DNA of 64,000 nt from Parabacteroides goldsteinii (lineage in GTDB: Bacteria; Bacteroidota; Bacteroidia; Bacteroidales; Tannerellaceae): NCBI RefSeq assembly GCF_015550595.1, contig NZ_JADNBB010000011.1, positions 1 through 64,000 on the forward strand, in the 5' to 3' direction. Under the pieces are notes generated by a model. It did not search any database. It worked only from the letters and a program-made list of their open reading frames with translations, and was not told the DNA's origin. The position numbers and the translations under genes are program-made. Below, piece after piece: positions 24,526 through 35,727 of the stretch. How positions within the stretch are numbered: the stretch's first letter is position 1; the number at the start of each line of letters is the position of its first letter.

Positions 24526-26451
24526 TTAATTTGTCTGATCATTATCGGGTCCTGCTAAGTAATATTTAGCAGGACCTGTTATTTTCAAATCTTCCGGCCG
24601 TACCCCTTCAGCCTCTTCGGGTGTTATTAATCCACGATCAACCAGACGGCTAAGTATCACCTGATAAAACTCCGTATAATAAGGTTTCAGTTGTAAGCCG
24701 TCAAAGCAGTAACGGACATGTTTCGGTTTGGGTATGATACTGGCAAGGAAGATACATTCTCCTAAAGACAGAGCCGATGGCTCTTTGGCAAAGTAAAAAT
24801 GCGAAGCCTCGGCCGCACCATAGACAAACGGTCCCCATTCGACAATATTCAGGTAAACCTCAAACATTCGTTCCTTAGAAGTAAGATGGTTACTCTCTAT
24901 GAGCCAGACAATCAATATCTCTTCCAGTTTACGGGCAATTGTCTTGTTACGGCTCAAAAAGACATTCTTTACCAACTGCATACTTAATGTACTTCCGCCC
25001 CGGGCAAAACGCCGTTCTTTCAGGTCCAGTATCAGGGACTCGCGAATCGCACTCGGGATAAAACCATTATGGTAAAAGAAACCAGCATCCTCACTCTGCA
25101 TAATCGCCAGCGGCAAATAACGTGATACCATAAGGAAAGGGCGGAAAGAAGGATTGCCTTCACCTACCTCGAATGTGCGTACCGGTTCATCATTCTCGTA
25201 AACTGTATATTCGAAGGGTTCGTTCATCTTGCGTAGATCGGTATTCCCATATTGAGTGATCTGGAAATTACGGGCAGTAAGCGATGACTCCAGTTGCAAG
25301 CTATCCAATGAGGAAAAGTCGACATCCAATAGAAAATGATAAGATAATGTTCCATTGGCCTTCAATCCTTCCAGATTATTGAACAACCCTTTAGGTAAAG
25401 AGACAAATAAATCATTCGCGGGAAAATCTTGTTTATTTACTGAGGCGGTTATATGCCAATCGGAATCTTTCTCTGCTTTTAGATAAGGGTGGAAATCCAA
25501 TTGGTTAAAGTTTATCCGGGAGACACTATCCAGCTCCAGATAGTTCTTGCCGATATTCACCTGGCAATCGATAGTTCCCCGATCCAGTAAAACCGTGTCG
25601 GGAGAAATACGTCGTTGATGAAGTGTCAGCCCACTGATATTCGCCTGTCCCCGGACAGCATGTAAATCGTTCTTTTGTAATAGTTCCTCCAGTTTGAACG
25701 CCAATGTATCGAACTGTATCTGTGTTCCCCAGCGGTAGTTCAAAAAGGGGAGGGTAATCTTCGTATTCTCTTTGGCATGTAACCTGGCTTCAATCTTTTT
25801 TTCTCTCTCCTGTAACACCCCCTCGCAAACCCATTCGCTTTGTACTCCATTTTCCGTACTTCGTATTCCGGTAGTGAAACGACTATCTTTAATGACCAGC
25901 GAAGGTATTTCTATCACGAGTTCATCCCCTTTATTCAGATAAGAAACACTTAGATTACGTAAAGTCGCATTGTCAGGCAGTAATTTGAAGAGCAGACTAA
26001 ACAGCCGGCTTGTCTTTCGCGCAAAATTCTGTTCTGTTTCAGTACGGACTGTAACATTCCGGGAAGTGGCAGTATGATACAGGAAATCAAAATTAGAAGT
26101 TGTATCCTTTTTAATAAAGGAAATGTTCACTCCATCGGCTTCAATACTCTTTACAGAAATTTTTAAAAGAAGAAGAGAAGAACGGTCCAGCTTCATCCGG
26201 AAAGAATGGCTTTGTAAAAAAGTATCTGCATCCTGCGGGATCACAGACACCCCTTCGATCTGTATACCGCTCAGACCAATCATCTTAATATCGTCATAAT
26301 GAATAGATATCCGGCGTGTCTTTTCTAACTTTTCCAGTTTATGACCAATGTATTGCCGTATGAATATATTCCGTACGGAAAACAAAAGTAAAACCAAAAC
26401 CGCTAAAAGAATGACACCTGTTACTATTACTTTCCTAACAGGTTGATGCAT
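24526..26451 (-). CDS. GT51 peptidoglycan transglycosylase with long AsmA-like N-terminal region
   Basis: A 641-residue protein from ATG 26451; an upstream frame to 26523 overlaps the divergent gene leader and is not needed. One N-terminal membrane helix (VIVTGVILLAVLVLLLFSV) is followed by about 400 residues of strand-rich repeats of AsmA/DUF748-like look. A GT51 domain then lies at about 430-610, with QSEDAGFFYHNG (catalytic Glu), RGGSTLSMQLVKNVF and EVYLNIVEWGP. It polymerises lipid II into glycan strands. There is no penicillin-binding transpeptidase domain, so it is monofunctional, but far longer than the roughly 240 residues of MtgA. Its 3' end lies 20 bases from the end of the convergent micropeptide gene. 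Confidence 0.88.
   Translation of the reverse strand: MHQPVRKVIVTGVILLAVLVLLLFSVRNIFIRQYIGHKLEKLEKTRRISIHYDDIKMIGLSGIQIEGVSVIPQDADTFLQSHSFRMKLDRSSLLLLKISVKSIEADGVNISFIKKDTTSNFDFLYHTATSRNVTVRTETEQNFARKTSRLFSLLFKLLPDNATLRNLSVSYLNKGDELVIEIPSLVIKDSRFTTGIRSTENGVQSEWVCEGVLQEREKKIEARLHAKENTKITLPFLNYRWGTQIQFDTLAFKLEELLQKNDLHAVRGQANISGLTLHQRRISPDTVLLDRGTIDCQVNIGKNYLELDSVSRINFNQLDFHPYLKAEKDSDWHITASVNKQDFPANDLFVSLPKGLFNNLEGLKANGTLSYHFLLDVDFSSLDSLQLESSLTARNFQITQYGNTDLRKMNEPFEYTVYENDEPVRTFEVGEGNPSFRPFLMVSRYLPLAIMQSEDAGFFYHNGFIPSAIRESLILDLKERRFARGGSTLSMQLVKNVFLSRNKTIARKLEEILIVWLIESNHLTSKERMFEVYLNIVEWGPFVYGAAEASHFYFAKEPSALSLGECIFLASIIPKPKHVRYCFDGLQLKPYYTEFYQVILSRLVDRGLITPEEAEGVRPEDLKITGPAKYYLAGPDNDQTN
24548..24585 (+). 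terminator. Terminator hairpin inside the end of the convergent GT51 gene
   Basis: GGTCCTGCTAA (24548-24558) and TTAGCAGGACC (24566-24576) form a perfect 11-base stem with a 7-base loop, followed by a T-rich run (TGTTATTTT). It suits termination of the plus-strand micropeptide transcript, but lies within the C-terminal codons of the minus-strand transglycosylase. Confidence 0.65.
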
Positions 26452-26566
26452 ATATTCTTCTTGTTTAAAACGGAAGTAAAAGTAGATGTATTTATTAAAT
26501 ATACCAACGCTTTTCTTCAACATTCTACCTCTTTATTCTGTTTTAATTAAAACAAATAAAACAAGT

Positions 26567-27565
26567 ATGTCATACAAGATTGCATTTTTTGGAGCTAAAC
26601 CTTACGATATAGCTTCTTTCGATAAAGTAAATGAGCATTTTAATTACGATATCAAATATTTTAAAGGACATCTTAACCCTAACAATGTTGTCCTGACGAA
26701 AGAGGCTGATGTGGTCTGTATCTTTGTAAACGATACAGCTGATGCAGCCGTTATCGATGCAATGGCAGATAATGGTGTTAAACTGTTGGCGCTACGTTGT
26801 GCCGGTTTCAATAATGTAGACCTGACAGCGGCCAAAGGAAAACTTCCGGTAGTACGTGTCCCGGCTTATTCACCGTATGCAGTCGCCGAATATTCGTTGG
26901 CATTAATGCTTTCGTTAAATCGTAAAATACACCGTGCTTATTGGCGTACCCGTGATGGTAATTTTTCGCTGAACGGGATGATGGGATTCGATATGCATGG
27001 AAAAACGATCGGTATTATCGGAACAGGAAAGATCGCCAAGATACTGATCAAGATATTGAAAGGATTCGGTATGCATATTCTTGCTTATGACCTATATCCT
27101 GACTATAAATTCGCAGAAGAAGAAGGGATCACGTATACAACATTGGATGAATTATATCATAGATCGGATATAATTTCATTGCATTGTCCGCTGACGGAAG
27201 AAACCCGTTATCTGATCAACGACCAATCGATCGATAAAATGAAAGACGGCGTAATGATCATTAATACCGGTCGTGGTCAGCTGATCCATACCAATGCACT
27301 GATAGAAGGGTTAAAAGAAAAGAAGATTTCGGCAGCCGGACTGGATGTGTACGAAGAAGAAGGTGACTACTTCTACGAAGATAAATCCGACAAAATTATT
27401 GATGACGATGTACTGGCACGTTTGCTCTCTTTCAATAACGTGATCGTGACTTCTCATCAGGCCTTCTTTACCAAAGAGGCAATGCATAATATTGCGGAAA
27501 CAACCTTACAGAATATCGAAGACTTCCGTCTTAATCGTCCATTAGTGAACGAAGTTATTCTATAA
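26567..27565 (+). CDS. ldhA: D-lactate dehydrogenase-like 2-hydroxyacid dehydrogenase
   Basis: A 332-residue NAD-dependent D-2-hydroxyacid dehydrogenase. The start is ATG 26567 (MSYKIAFFGAKPYD); a frame open from 26486 gives an unlikely hydrophobic extension. It has the NAD-binding GTGKIAK motif near 152-158, MIINTGRGQLI with the catalytic Arg region, LDVYEEEGDYFYED with the catalytic Glu, and the catalytic His in SHQAFFTKEA. The FYED insert is typical of D-lactate dehydrogenases. It probably reduces pyruvate to D-lactate in fermentation. It is transcribed divergently from the GT51 gene. Confidence 0.92.
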   Translation: MSYKIAFFGAKPYDIASFDKVNEHFNYDIKYFKGHLNPNNVVLTKEADVVCIFVNDTADAAVIDAMADNGVKLLALRCAGFNNVDLTAAKGKLPVVRVPAYSPYAVAEYSLALMLSLNRKIHRAYWRTRDGNFSLNGMMGFDMHGKTIGIIGTGKIAKILIKILKGFGMHILAYDLYPDYKFAEEEGITYTTLDELYHRSDIISLHCPLTEETRYLINDQSIDKMKDGVMIINTGRGQLIHTNALIEGLKEKKISAAGLDVYEEEGDYFYEDKSDKIIDDDVLARLLSFNNVIVTSHQAFFTKEAMHNIAETTLQNIEDFRLNRPLVNEVIL

Positions 27566-27594
27566 AGAGACTATTTTTTATCGCTGATTTATTA

Positions 27595-27634
27595 TATTTT
27601 TGTGGCCATTGTCCGGTGTGAACCAGGCAATGGC
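27595..27634 (+). promoter_or_regulatory. Promoter and 5' leader hairpin of the patatin gene
   Basis: TATTTTTG (27595-27602) fits the -7 consensus. GCCATTG (27605-27611) pairs with CAATGGC (27628-27634), with further inner pairs. The hairpin would form the very 5' end of the mRNA and may protect or regulate it. Confidence 0.5.
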
Positions 27635-27651
27635 TTATTAATTTTAGAGTT

Positions 27652-28506
27652 ATGGTAATAGATAATCAAACAGGACTTGTATTGGAAGGCGGGGGGATGC
27701 GTGCCATCTTCACGGTCGGTGTATTAGACTATTTTATGGATCACGATATCTGGTTTCCCTATACGATTGGCGTATCGGCAGGAGCCAGCAACGGTATTTC
27801 GTATGCTTCCCGCCAGCGGGGACGTTCAAAATACAGTAATATCGATCTGTTGAAAAAATATAATTATATAGGCCTTCGACACTTTTTGAGTGGTCGGGGC
27901 TATATCGATATGAAATATTTGTTCTATACATATCCGGAACAGGATTATCCGCTCGACTTCGATACTTACTTCAAGTCGAAAGATCGTTTTGTCATGGTTA
28001 CCAGCAACTGTTTAACGGGTAAAGCGGAGTATTTTGAAGAGAAACAGGATAAAGACCGTCTGGTAGATATCTGTTGTGCTTCCTGCTCGTTGCCGGTATT
28101 GTGTCCGGTAGCGTATGTGGATGGTATTCCGATGGTAGATGGTGGTGTTTGCGATGTTATACCTATCCAACATGCTATTGATGAAGGTTTTCATAAGAAT
28201 GTCGTTATTCTGACCCGCAATAAAGGATACCGCAAAAAAGACAAAGACTTTTATCTTCCCGGTTTTATTTATAAACAGTATCCTGCTATACGCGAACAAC
28301 TAAAACTAAGATATAAACGATACAATGAGGTACTCGATTATATCGATCAACTGGAAGCGGAAGGAAAGGTTTTTGTGATCCGTCCGGAAAAGAAGATAGA
28401 AGTAGGACGGACAGACAGTAATCCGGATCGGTTGGAAGCTTTATATAATGAAGGGTATGCGCTTGCAGAGCGTTTAGTAGGGGCGGCCCTTACGACCGCC
28501 CGCTAA
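27652..28506 (+). CDS. Patatin-like phospholipase, cytosolic RssA-like
   Basis: A 284-residue patatin-family serine hydrolase without a signal peptide. The oxyanion loop is GGGMRAI near residue 13, the nucleophile elbow GVSAG near 41 and the catalytic Asp in MVDGGVCDVIP. The rest resembles the DUF6363-type C-terminal region of bacterial patatins. It probably cleaves acyl esters, but the substrate is unknown. The last nine codons (VGAALTTAR) and the stop lie in a GTAGGGGCGG-type palindromic repeat, so the natural C-terminus was probably replaced by repeat sequence. The stop is 3 bases from the end of the convergent thiC gene. Confidence 0.9.
   Translation: MVIDNQTGLVLEGGGMRAIFTVGVLDYFMDHDIWFPYTIGVSAGASNGISYASRQRGRSKYSNIDLLKKYNYIGLRHFLSGRGYIDMKYLFYTYPEQDYPLDFDTYFKSKDRFVMVTSNCLTGKAEYFEEKQDKDRLVDICCASCSLPVLCPVAYVDGIPMVDGGVCDVIPIQHAIDEGFHKNVVILTRNKGYRKKDKDFYLPGFIYKQYPAIREQLKLRYKRYNEVLDYIDQLEAEGKVFVIRPEKKIEVGRTDSNPDRLEALYNEGYALAERLVGAALTTAR
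28477..28503. repeat. REP-like GTAGGGGCGG palindrome forming the end of a gene
   Basis: The unit begins GTAGGGGCGG and has GGGCGG/CCGCCC arms, as in the cluster at 14404-14543. It encodes the last codons of the patatin gene and can form a hairpin between the convergent patatin and thiC ends. Confidence 0.7.
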
Positions 28507-28509
28507 GTA

Positions 28510-30922
<2,413 letters not shown>

Positions 30923-30932
<10 letters not shown>

Positions 30933-31519
30933 AAAGCTAATTGTTTATATCGTTCTATAATTGGTTCAATTTGGTTTCCGGAAGGTTCATTTCCCCATAA
31001 GGCCCCCAAAACAGCTACTCCGCCAAAGTTAAGTGGCTTTATCAAAGGGATAGTCGTTTGGTCCATCCCTCCGAGGGCTATCACTTTTTCATTGATAATA
31101 CCATCAGAGGCCGCTTTTTGTAGTACTTCCATTGGGAACCCACTACCATAACCCTCCTTGGATATGCTTTGAAAAATAGGACTGAGAAATACATAAGCCA
31201 GTTTCTGGTTCTCATGGATTTCTTCCAGCGAGTGACAAGAGCGACTGATGTTTCCTTTAAATCCTTCCGGAACCGAATAATTCCGGCTGTTCAAATGGAT
31301 ACCAACCGGTTTATATTCCAGAACCAGTTCGAAATGATCGTGTAATACAATACGTGGATAGTATTCCGGTGGTATAGTCTCCAGCAGCCGTCGTAATTCA
31401 TCTATATTACTTTGGGGTTTACGTAGATGTAATCTTTCCATACCTTCCTGAAACAGAAGGGATAATATCCGGCTTTCACCTTCAAAGAAATGAGGTGTTG
31501 TAATAACGATCAGTTTCAT
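30923..31519 (-). CDS. TenI-like thiamin phosphate synthase paralogue
   Basis: A 198-residue TenI/ThiE-fold protein (LHLRKPQ, HDHFELVLEY, GIHLNSRN, YVFLSPIFQSISKEGYG). It is shorter and more divergent than the neighbouring ThiE. TenI proteins often act as thiazole tautomerases rather than synthases, which fits a second copy. Its start overlaps the thiD stop by 4 bases (ATGA), and its end overlaps the thiE start. Its exact function needs biochemical proof. Confidence 0.85.
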
Positions 31520-32364
31520 AACCCATTCGTTTTTATTTTTGCCAAAGGTATCGGAGCAAAGAAATGATTCAAAGGCCCGTGTCCATGACCGGTTGTTACA
31601 TCTTTTCCGGCAAAAATGGCTTTTGTTATATACTCTTTGGCTAATTTCACTGCTTCCTGTAGATTCTTACCTAATGCTAAATAAGCCGCAATGGCGGAAG
31701 ACAATGTACAACCGGTTCCGTGCCCATTTGTTGTTGCTATTGTTTCTGCCGAAAGTCGGAGAGGAGTTGAATTGGTAACATACAATATATCAGTCATGTT
31801 ATCTCCTTTTAAATGACCGCCTTTCATCAGGACGGCACGACATCCCAGCGCAAGTAGTTTATTGGCAGCCTGCTCCATTTCTTTCTCAGAGGAGATTTTT
31901 ATACCCGAAAGAAATTCAGCTTCATCGATATTGGGTGTCACCAGTGTCGTTCGTTTGAATAGTTCGCGTACAATAATATGAATAGCATCATCGTGCAATA
32001 ACTTATTACCGCTGGTGGAGATCATCACCGGATCTAAAATTATATAGGAAGGAGAAAATTTATCTATCGTATCTACAACAATCTCTGCAGCGGCTTTATT
32101 ATGCAACATGCCAATCTTGACTGCGTCAATTGTAATATCTTCAAAGACTGCATCCAACTGTCCTTTCAATATCTCGGGAGAAATAGCCTGAATACCTCTG
32201 ACTCCCTGTGTATTCTGGGCAGTAACGGATGTTATCACAGAAGCGCCATAGACTCCTAATGCAGAAAATGTTTTAATATCTGCTTGTATACCGGCTCCGC
32301 CGCCGCTGTCTGAACCGGCGATTGTAAGTGCTGTCGGATAGCGATACGTTGTATCTGTTTTCAT
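31516..32364 (-). CDS. thiD: Hydroxymethylpyrimidine/phosphomethylpyrimidine kinase ThiD
   Basis: A 282-residue ribokinase-fold enzyme that phosphorylates HMP and HMP-P. The start is ATG 32364 (MKTDTTYRYPTALTIAGSDSGGGAGIQADIK is the family N-terminus, here split by context). Other motifs are QNTQGVRGIQ, DAVKIGML, ILDPVMIST and NGHGTGCTLSSAIA with the catalytic Asp/Gly region. The same frame is open upstream to 32895, but that stretch runs through the TPP riboswitch and promoter and is not coding. It is the first gene of the thiamin operon. Confidence 0.95.
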   Translation of the reverse strand: MKTDTTYRYPTALTIAGSDSGGGAGIQADIKTFSALGVYGASVITSVTAQNTQGVRGIQAISPEILKGQLDAVFEDITIDAVKIGMLHNKAAAEIVVDTIDKFSPSYIILDPVMISTSGNKLLHDDAIHIIVRELFKRTTLVTPNIDEAEFLSGIKISSEKEMEQAANKLLALGCRAVLMKGGHLKGDNMTDILYVTNSTPLRLSAETIATTNGHGTGCTLSSAIAAYLALGKNLQEAVKLAKEYITKAIFAGKDVTTGHGHGPLNHFFAPIPLAKIKTNGL

Positions 32365-32369
32365 TTTTA

Positions 32370-32482
32370 CACGCAAAAGGAGGGAAAAGCCTTTATCTGT
32401 CTTTCCTACGGCGGCATTACCCGCATCAGGTTCACAGGGTATAATCTCAGCCCGTTTACAGTATGGCACCCCCTTTTCGTGG
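32370..32482 (-). ncRNA. TPP (thi-box) riboswitch
   Basis: Read on the minus strand it has the thi-box landmarks in order: GGGGGTGCC, GGGCTGAGAttataCCC, GTGAACCTGAT, GCGGGTAATGCCGCC and GTAGGAAAG. The outer stem pairs CACGAAAAGG near 32481 with CCTTTTGCGTG near 32371. It ends six bases before the thiD ATG, so TPP binding probably hides the translation start; I see no clear intrinsic terminator. Confidence 0.93.
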
Positions 32483-32483
32483 A

Positions 32484-32516
32484 CAAAGGTAACAAGATTG
32501 ACAGGAGAAAACAAAA
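32484..32516 (-). promoter_or_regulatory. Promoter of the thiamin operon
   Basis: On the minus strand, TTTTG (32516-32512) and TACCTTTG (32491-32484) are separated by 20 bases, a near-perfect Bacteroidetes promoter. Transcription would start within a few bases of the first riboswitch stem. Confidence 0.8.
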
Positions 32517-32567
32517 GTGAATTGTTAAATTTAAGAGAGATTTTATAGCAGTAACGAAATAATCTCT

Positions 32568-32575
32568 TATATTTG
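32568..32575 (+). promoter_or_regulatory. -7 box of the broken AAA gene
   Basis: TATATTTG fits TAnnTTTG and lies about 80 bases before ATG 32654. The promoter seems to have outlasted the gene. Confidence 0.5.
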
Positions 32576-32653
32576 CCACTGCAATTCGGGTTTAATATTG
32601 CTTTTCTTCCGGATTGTAGTTTCCTTTTGCCATAATAATTAAATAAACAAATC

Positions 32654-33033
32654 ATGCAGAAGCAAACAGGTTTATATGTTATTACTGGTGGGCCAGGCAC
32701 AGGTAAAACATCACTAATAGAGGAACTTAAAAGATCGGGATTTAAAGCTGTGATACATTGGCTTATGCCCGGCTGATCGGGTTGGCGGATACTGAGAAAA
32801 TAGAACAAGCAGTAGATCAGTACAGATATAACAATCTGGTGTTTATACTGCCTCCCTGGGAAGAAATATACTGTACGGATAAAGAACGAAAACAATTGTT
32901 TAATGAGGCAATAGATACTTACTACGTAATGAAAGAGGTTTACAAAAAAGCAGGCTATACATTAATAGAAATACCTAAACTATCGGTAATGGAGAGGAGG
33001 AATTTTGTTATTAATTGTATAAGAGAATCCTAA
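32654..33033 (+). pseudogene. Broken AAA-family NTPase (AAA_28-like), internal deletion
   Basis: The reading frame starts MQKQTGLYVITGGPGTGKTS (Walker A) and runs to about GFKAV near 32752, then stops at TGA 32774. From about 32753 another frame continues the same family (DTLAYARLIGLADTEKIE, then RYNNLVFILPPWEEIYCTD and a normal C-terminal end). Intact AAA_28 proteins have roughly 50-60 more residues between these parts, including the Walker B and DRG segment. The break is therefore a deletion of some 150-180 bases with a frame change, not a single-base error. The gene is probably dead. Confidence 0.85.
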
Positions 33034-33126
33034 TTATTCTATAAGGTAGAGTCTTTTTAATGAGATTTGTTGTCAATTGGAATATATTCGGTTCAATTTG
33101 GAACATTAAGAAAGAAGAATCTGTTA

Positions 33127-33134
33127 TAATTTTG
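33127..33134 (+). promoter_or_regulatory. -7 box before the DUF5686-like gene
   Basis: TAATTTTG fits TAnnTTTG, 33 bases before ATG 33168. No -33 element at standard spacing is clear. Confidence 0.45.
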
Positions 33135-33167
33135 CGGAGTCTTAACGAGAGAGTTAATTAAAAGGTG

Positions 33168-35720
33168 ATGGGGAAGAAGATTGTTTTTATTCTGACATTT
33201 GTAATGATAGCATTAGCTTCAAAGGGTCAGAACACTATAATAAATGGCGTTGTAACGGACTCAATAACTGGAGAATCGTTACCGTATGTTTCAGTTATAC
33301 TTAAAGGTACGACGATAGGGGCAACTACTGATGATGATGGTAAGTTTACATTAACGACATCGTCTAATGCCCGAACATTATCGATATCCTATCTGGGATA
33401 CGAAGAAAAAGAGTATAAAGTAGCTGTCGGGAAGAAGAATTACTTCAAGGTGGCTCTGGCTCCTTCCAGTATCGCTCTTAACGAAGTTATCGTTAAACCG
33501 AAAAAGGAGAAATACAGCAAGAAAGAAAATCCTGCCGTTACTTTCGTGAAAAATGTTATCAATTCACGGGAAAGTAATAATCCGCGTAATCATGATTACT
33601 TCAGCTACAGCCAGTATGAAAAGATGGTGTTTGCCATGAACGATTACCACCCGAAGCCTAAAAAGGAAAACGGGAAAGGTGGTAAGTTCGACTTTTTGGT
33701 AGATTACATCGACACATTGGATGTCGGCAGAACAATCCTTCCTGTATCGGAAAAGGAGAAAGTAGAAGGTGTCTTTTATCGTAAAGATCCTAAATCAGAA
33801 AAGCGGGTTGTACTGGGAGCAAAGGCTGCAGGGGTGGACGAGATCTTCTCCCGTGATGGTATGCAACAATTCCTCGGCGAAGTATTTCGTGAAGTGGATA
33901 TCTTCAAAAACGATATACCTCTTTTCCTTCAACGTTTCGTGAGTCCGCTTTCTACGATGGGGCCGAACTTCTACAAATATTATTTGCTGGATACTGTTCA
34001 GGTAAACGGAAAGCAGTGTGTCGACCTCGGTTTTGTACCGTTTGTTTCGGAAGGATTCGGTTTTACCGGCCACCTCTTCGTTACACTCGACTCCACCTTC
34101 TTCGTTCAGAAGGCAATTCTGAATGTTCCAAAGAATATCAACCTGAACTTTGTCAGTGGAATGACCATCGAACAGACATTCCAACGGACAGAAGACGGCA
34201 CACGCATTATTACCAAAGACGACATAAATGTAGACTTCAAACTGACGGAGAAATCAAAAGGTATGTATGCCCGCAGATTGAACATATATAGCGATCATTC
34301 ATTCCTGCCTCCTGAAAATCAGGATATTTTCAAAGAAAGTGCACCGATAATCACTTTGCAGGATGCTTACAAGCAACCGGATGATTTCTGGGATCTGAAT
34401 CGCCCGGAAGAAGCAGGAGCACGTAAACAAAATACTGTTGAAAAGTTGATGGCGAAGTTACGTTCGGTTCCTATCTTCTATGTAACTGAAAAGATCATAA
34501 CCATCCTGACATCAGGATACATTGGAACCAGCACTGATCCTGTAAAGAATAAGTTTGAATTCGGCCCTGCCAATACTTTCATCAGTGGTAACGCCATTGA
34601 AGGAGCTCGTTTCCGTGTAGGAGGAACTACCACTACCGCATTCAGCAAACGTCTTTTCCTTGAAGGATATGCTGCATACGGAACTACGGATAGAAAACTG
34701 AAATATGACGGATTAATCGAATATTCCTTTAATGATAAAAAGGAATACCGTAAGGAGTTCCCGGTTAACTCGATCCGGTTACAGTATACTTATGATATCA
34801 ATCAGTTGGGACAACAATATATGTATACTAACAAGGATAATATTTTCCTTGCCTGGAAACGACAGAGAGATACCCGTGCTACTTATCTGAGAAATGCCGA
34901 ACTTGCTTATTACCGGGAACATTATAATGGTATCGCTTACGGTGTGACCCTTCGTAATAAAAAAGAGATCGCAACAGATTATGCTGTTTTTGACAGAATC
35001 GAGGCCGATGGTCATATCTCTCCAATCAAGTCCTATTCGATGACAGAGATGGAGTTTAAATTCCGCTTTGCCCCGAACGAGAAGTTCTATCAGACACGTA
35101 ACTATCGATATCCGATCACTTTCGATGCCCCGATACTTACATTGAATCATATCACTGCCAGAAAAGGTGTGTTGGGAGCTGATTATACATACAATCGTAC
35201 AGACATAGGCATTCAGAAACGTTTTTGGTTTTCCGCTTTCGGATATGTAGACATTATCGGTAAAGCAGGTAAGGTATGGGACAAAGTTCCTTATCCATTG
35301 CTGATTTTGCCGAATGCCAACTTGTCTTATACCATTCAGCCGGAATCATATACCAATATGAATGCAATGGAGTTTATCAGTGATGAATACGCTTCATGGG
35401 ATGTAACCTATTTCATGAACGGGCTTATCTTAAACCGCCTCCCTTTAATCAAAAAGTTGAAATGGAGAGAAGTGCTGTCATTCCGTGGAATGTGGGGTAA
35501 CCTGACAGATAAAAACAACCCTTATTACGGTGGCAAAGATCTGTATCTGTTCCCGGAAGGTTCGTATACTCTAGGTAATACACCATATATGGAAGCCGGA
35601 GTTGGTATTGAAAATATCTTTAAGTTCCTTCGTCTTGATTATGTATGGCGTTTGACTTATCGTGATAATCCGGGTATACAGACGAAAGGTGTTCGCTTCT
35701 CGATGAAATTATCATTTTAA
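33168..35720 (+). CDS. Outer-membrane protein with carboxypeptidase-like domain (DUF5686 family)
   Basis: An 850-residue exported protein. A signal peptide (IVFILTFVMIALASKGQ) is followed by a CarboxypepD_reg-like/CarbopepD-fold domain at about 22-105 (NGVVTDSITGESLPYVSVILKGTTIGATTDDDGKFTL) and the long DUF5686 region, whose end is rich in aromatic beta strands and finishes with Phe. The N-terminal domain also occurs on TonB-dependent receptors, but no plug domain is seen here. It is probably an outer-membrane barrel; its role is unknown. I chose ATG 33168 over GTG 33165. Confidence 0.88.
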   Translation: MGKKIVFILTFVMIALASKGQNTIINGVVTDSITGESLPYVSVILKGTTIGATTDDDGKFTLTTSSNARTLSISYLGYEEKEYKVAVGKKNYFKVALAPSSIALNEVIVKPKKEKYSKKENPAVTFVKNVINSRESNNPRNHDYFSYSQYEKMVFAMNDYHPKPKKENGKGGKFDFLVDYIDTLDVGRTILPVSEKEKVEGVFYRKDPKSEKRVVLGAKAAGVDEIFSRDGMQQFLGEVFREVDIFKNDIPLFLQRFVSPLSTMGPNFYKYYLLDTVQVNGKQCVDLGFVPFVSEGFGFTGHLFVTLDSTFFVQKAILNVPKNINLNFVSGMTIEQTFQRTEDGTRIITKDDINVDFKLTEKSKGMYARRLNIYSDHSFLPPENQDIFKESAPIITLQDAYKQPDDFWDLNRPEEAGARKQNTVEKLMAKLRSVPIFYVTEKIITILTSGYIGTSTDPVKNKFEFGPANTFISGNAIEGARFRVGGTTTTAFSKRLFLEGYAAYGTTDRKLKYDGLIEYSFNDKKEYRKEFPVNSIRLQYTYDINQLGQQYMYTNKDNIFLAWKRQRDTRATYLRNAELAYYREHYNGIAYGVTLRNKKEIATDYAVFDRIEADGHISPIKSYSMTEMEFKFRFAPNEKFYQTRNYRYPITFDAPILTLNHITARKGVLGADYTYNRTDIGIQKRFWFSAFGYVDIIGKAGKVWDKVPYPLLILPNANLSYTIQPESYTNMNAMEFISDEYASWDVTYFMNGLILNRLPLIKKLKWREVLSFRGMWGNLTDKNNPYYGGKDLYLFPEGSYTLGNTPYMEAGVGIENIFKFLRLDYVWRLTYRDNPGIQTKGVRFSMKLSF

Positions 35721-35727
35721 TATAAAG

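Noticed and set aside
26486-26566. N-terminal extension of the lactate dehydrogenase
   Set aside because: It adds a hydrophobic segment unknown in the family. MSYKIAFFGAK is the normal start.
32365-32895. 177-residue upstream extension of ThiD
   Set aside because: The stretch contains the TPP riboswitch and a good promoter, and the translation is not protein-like.
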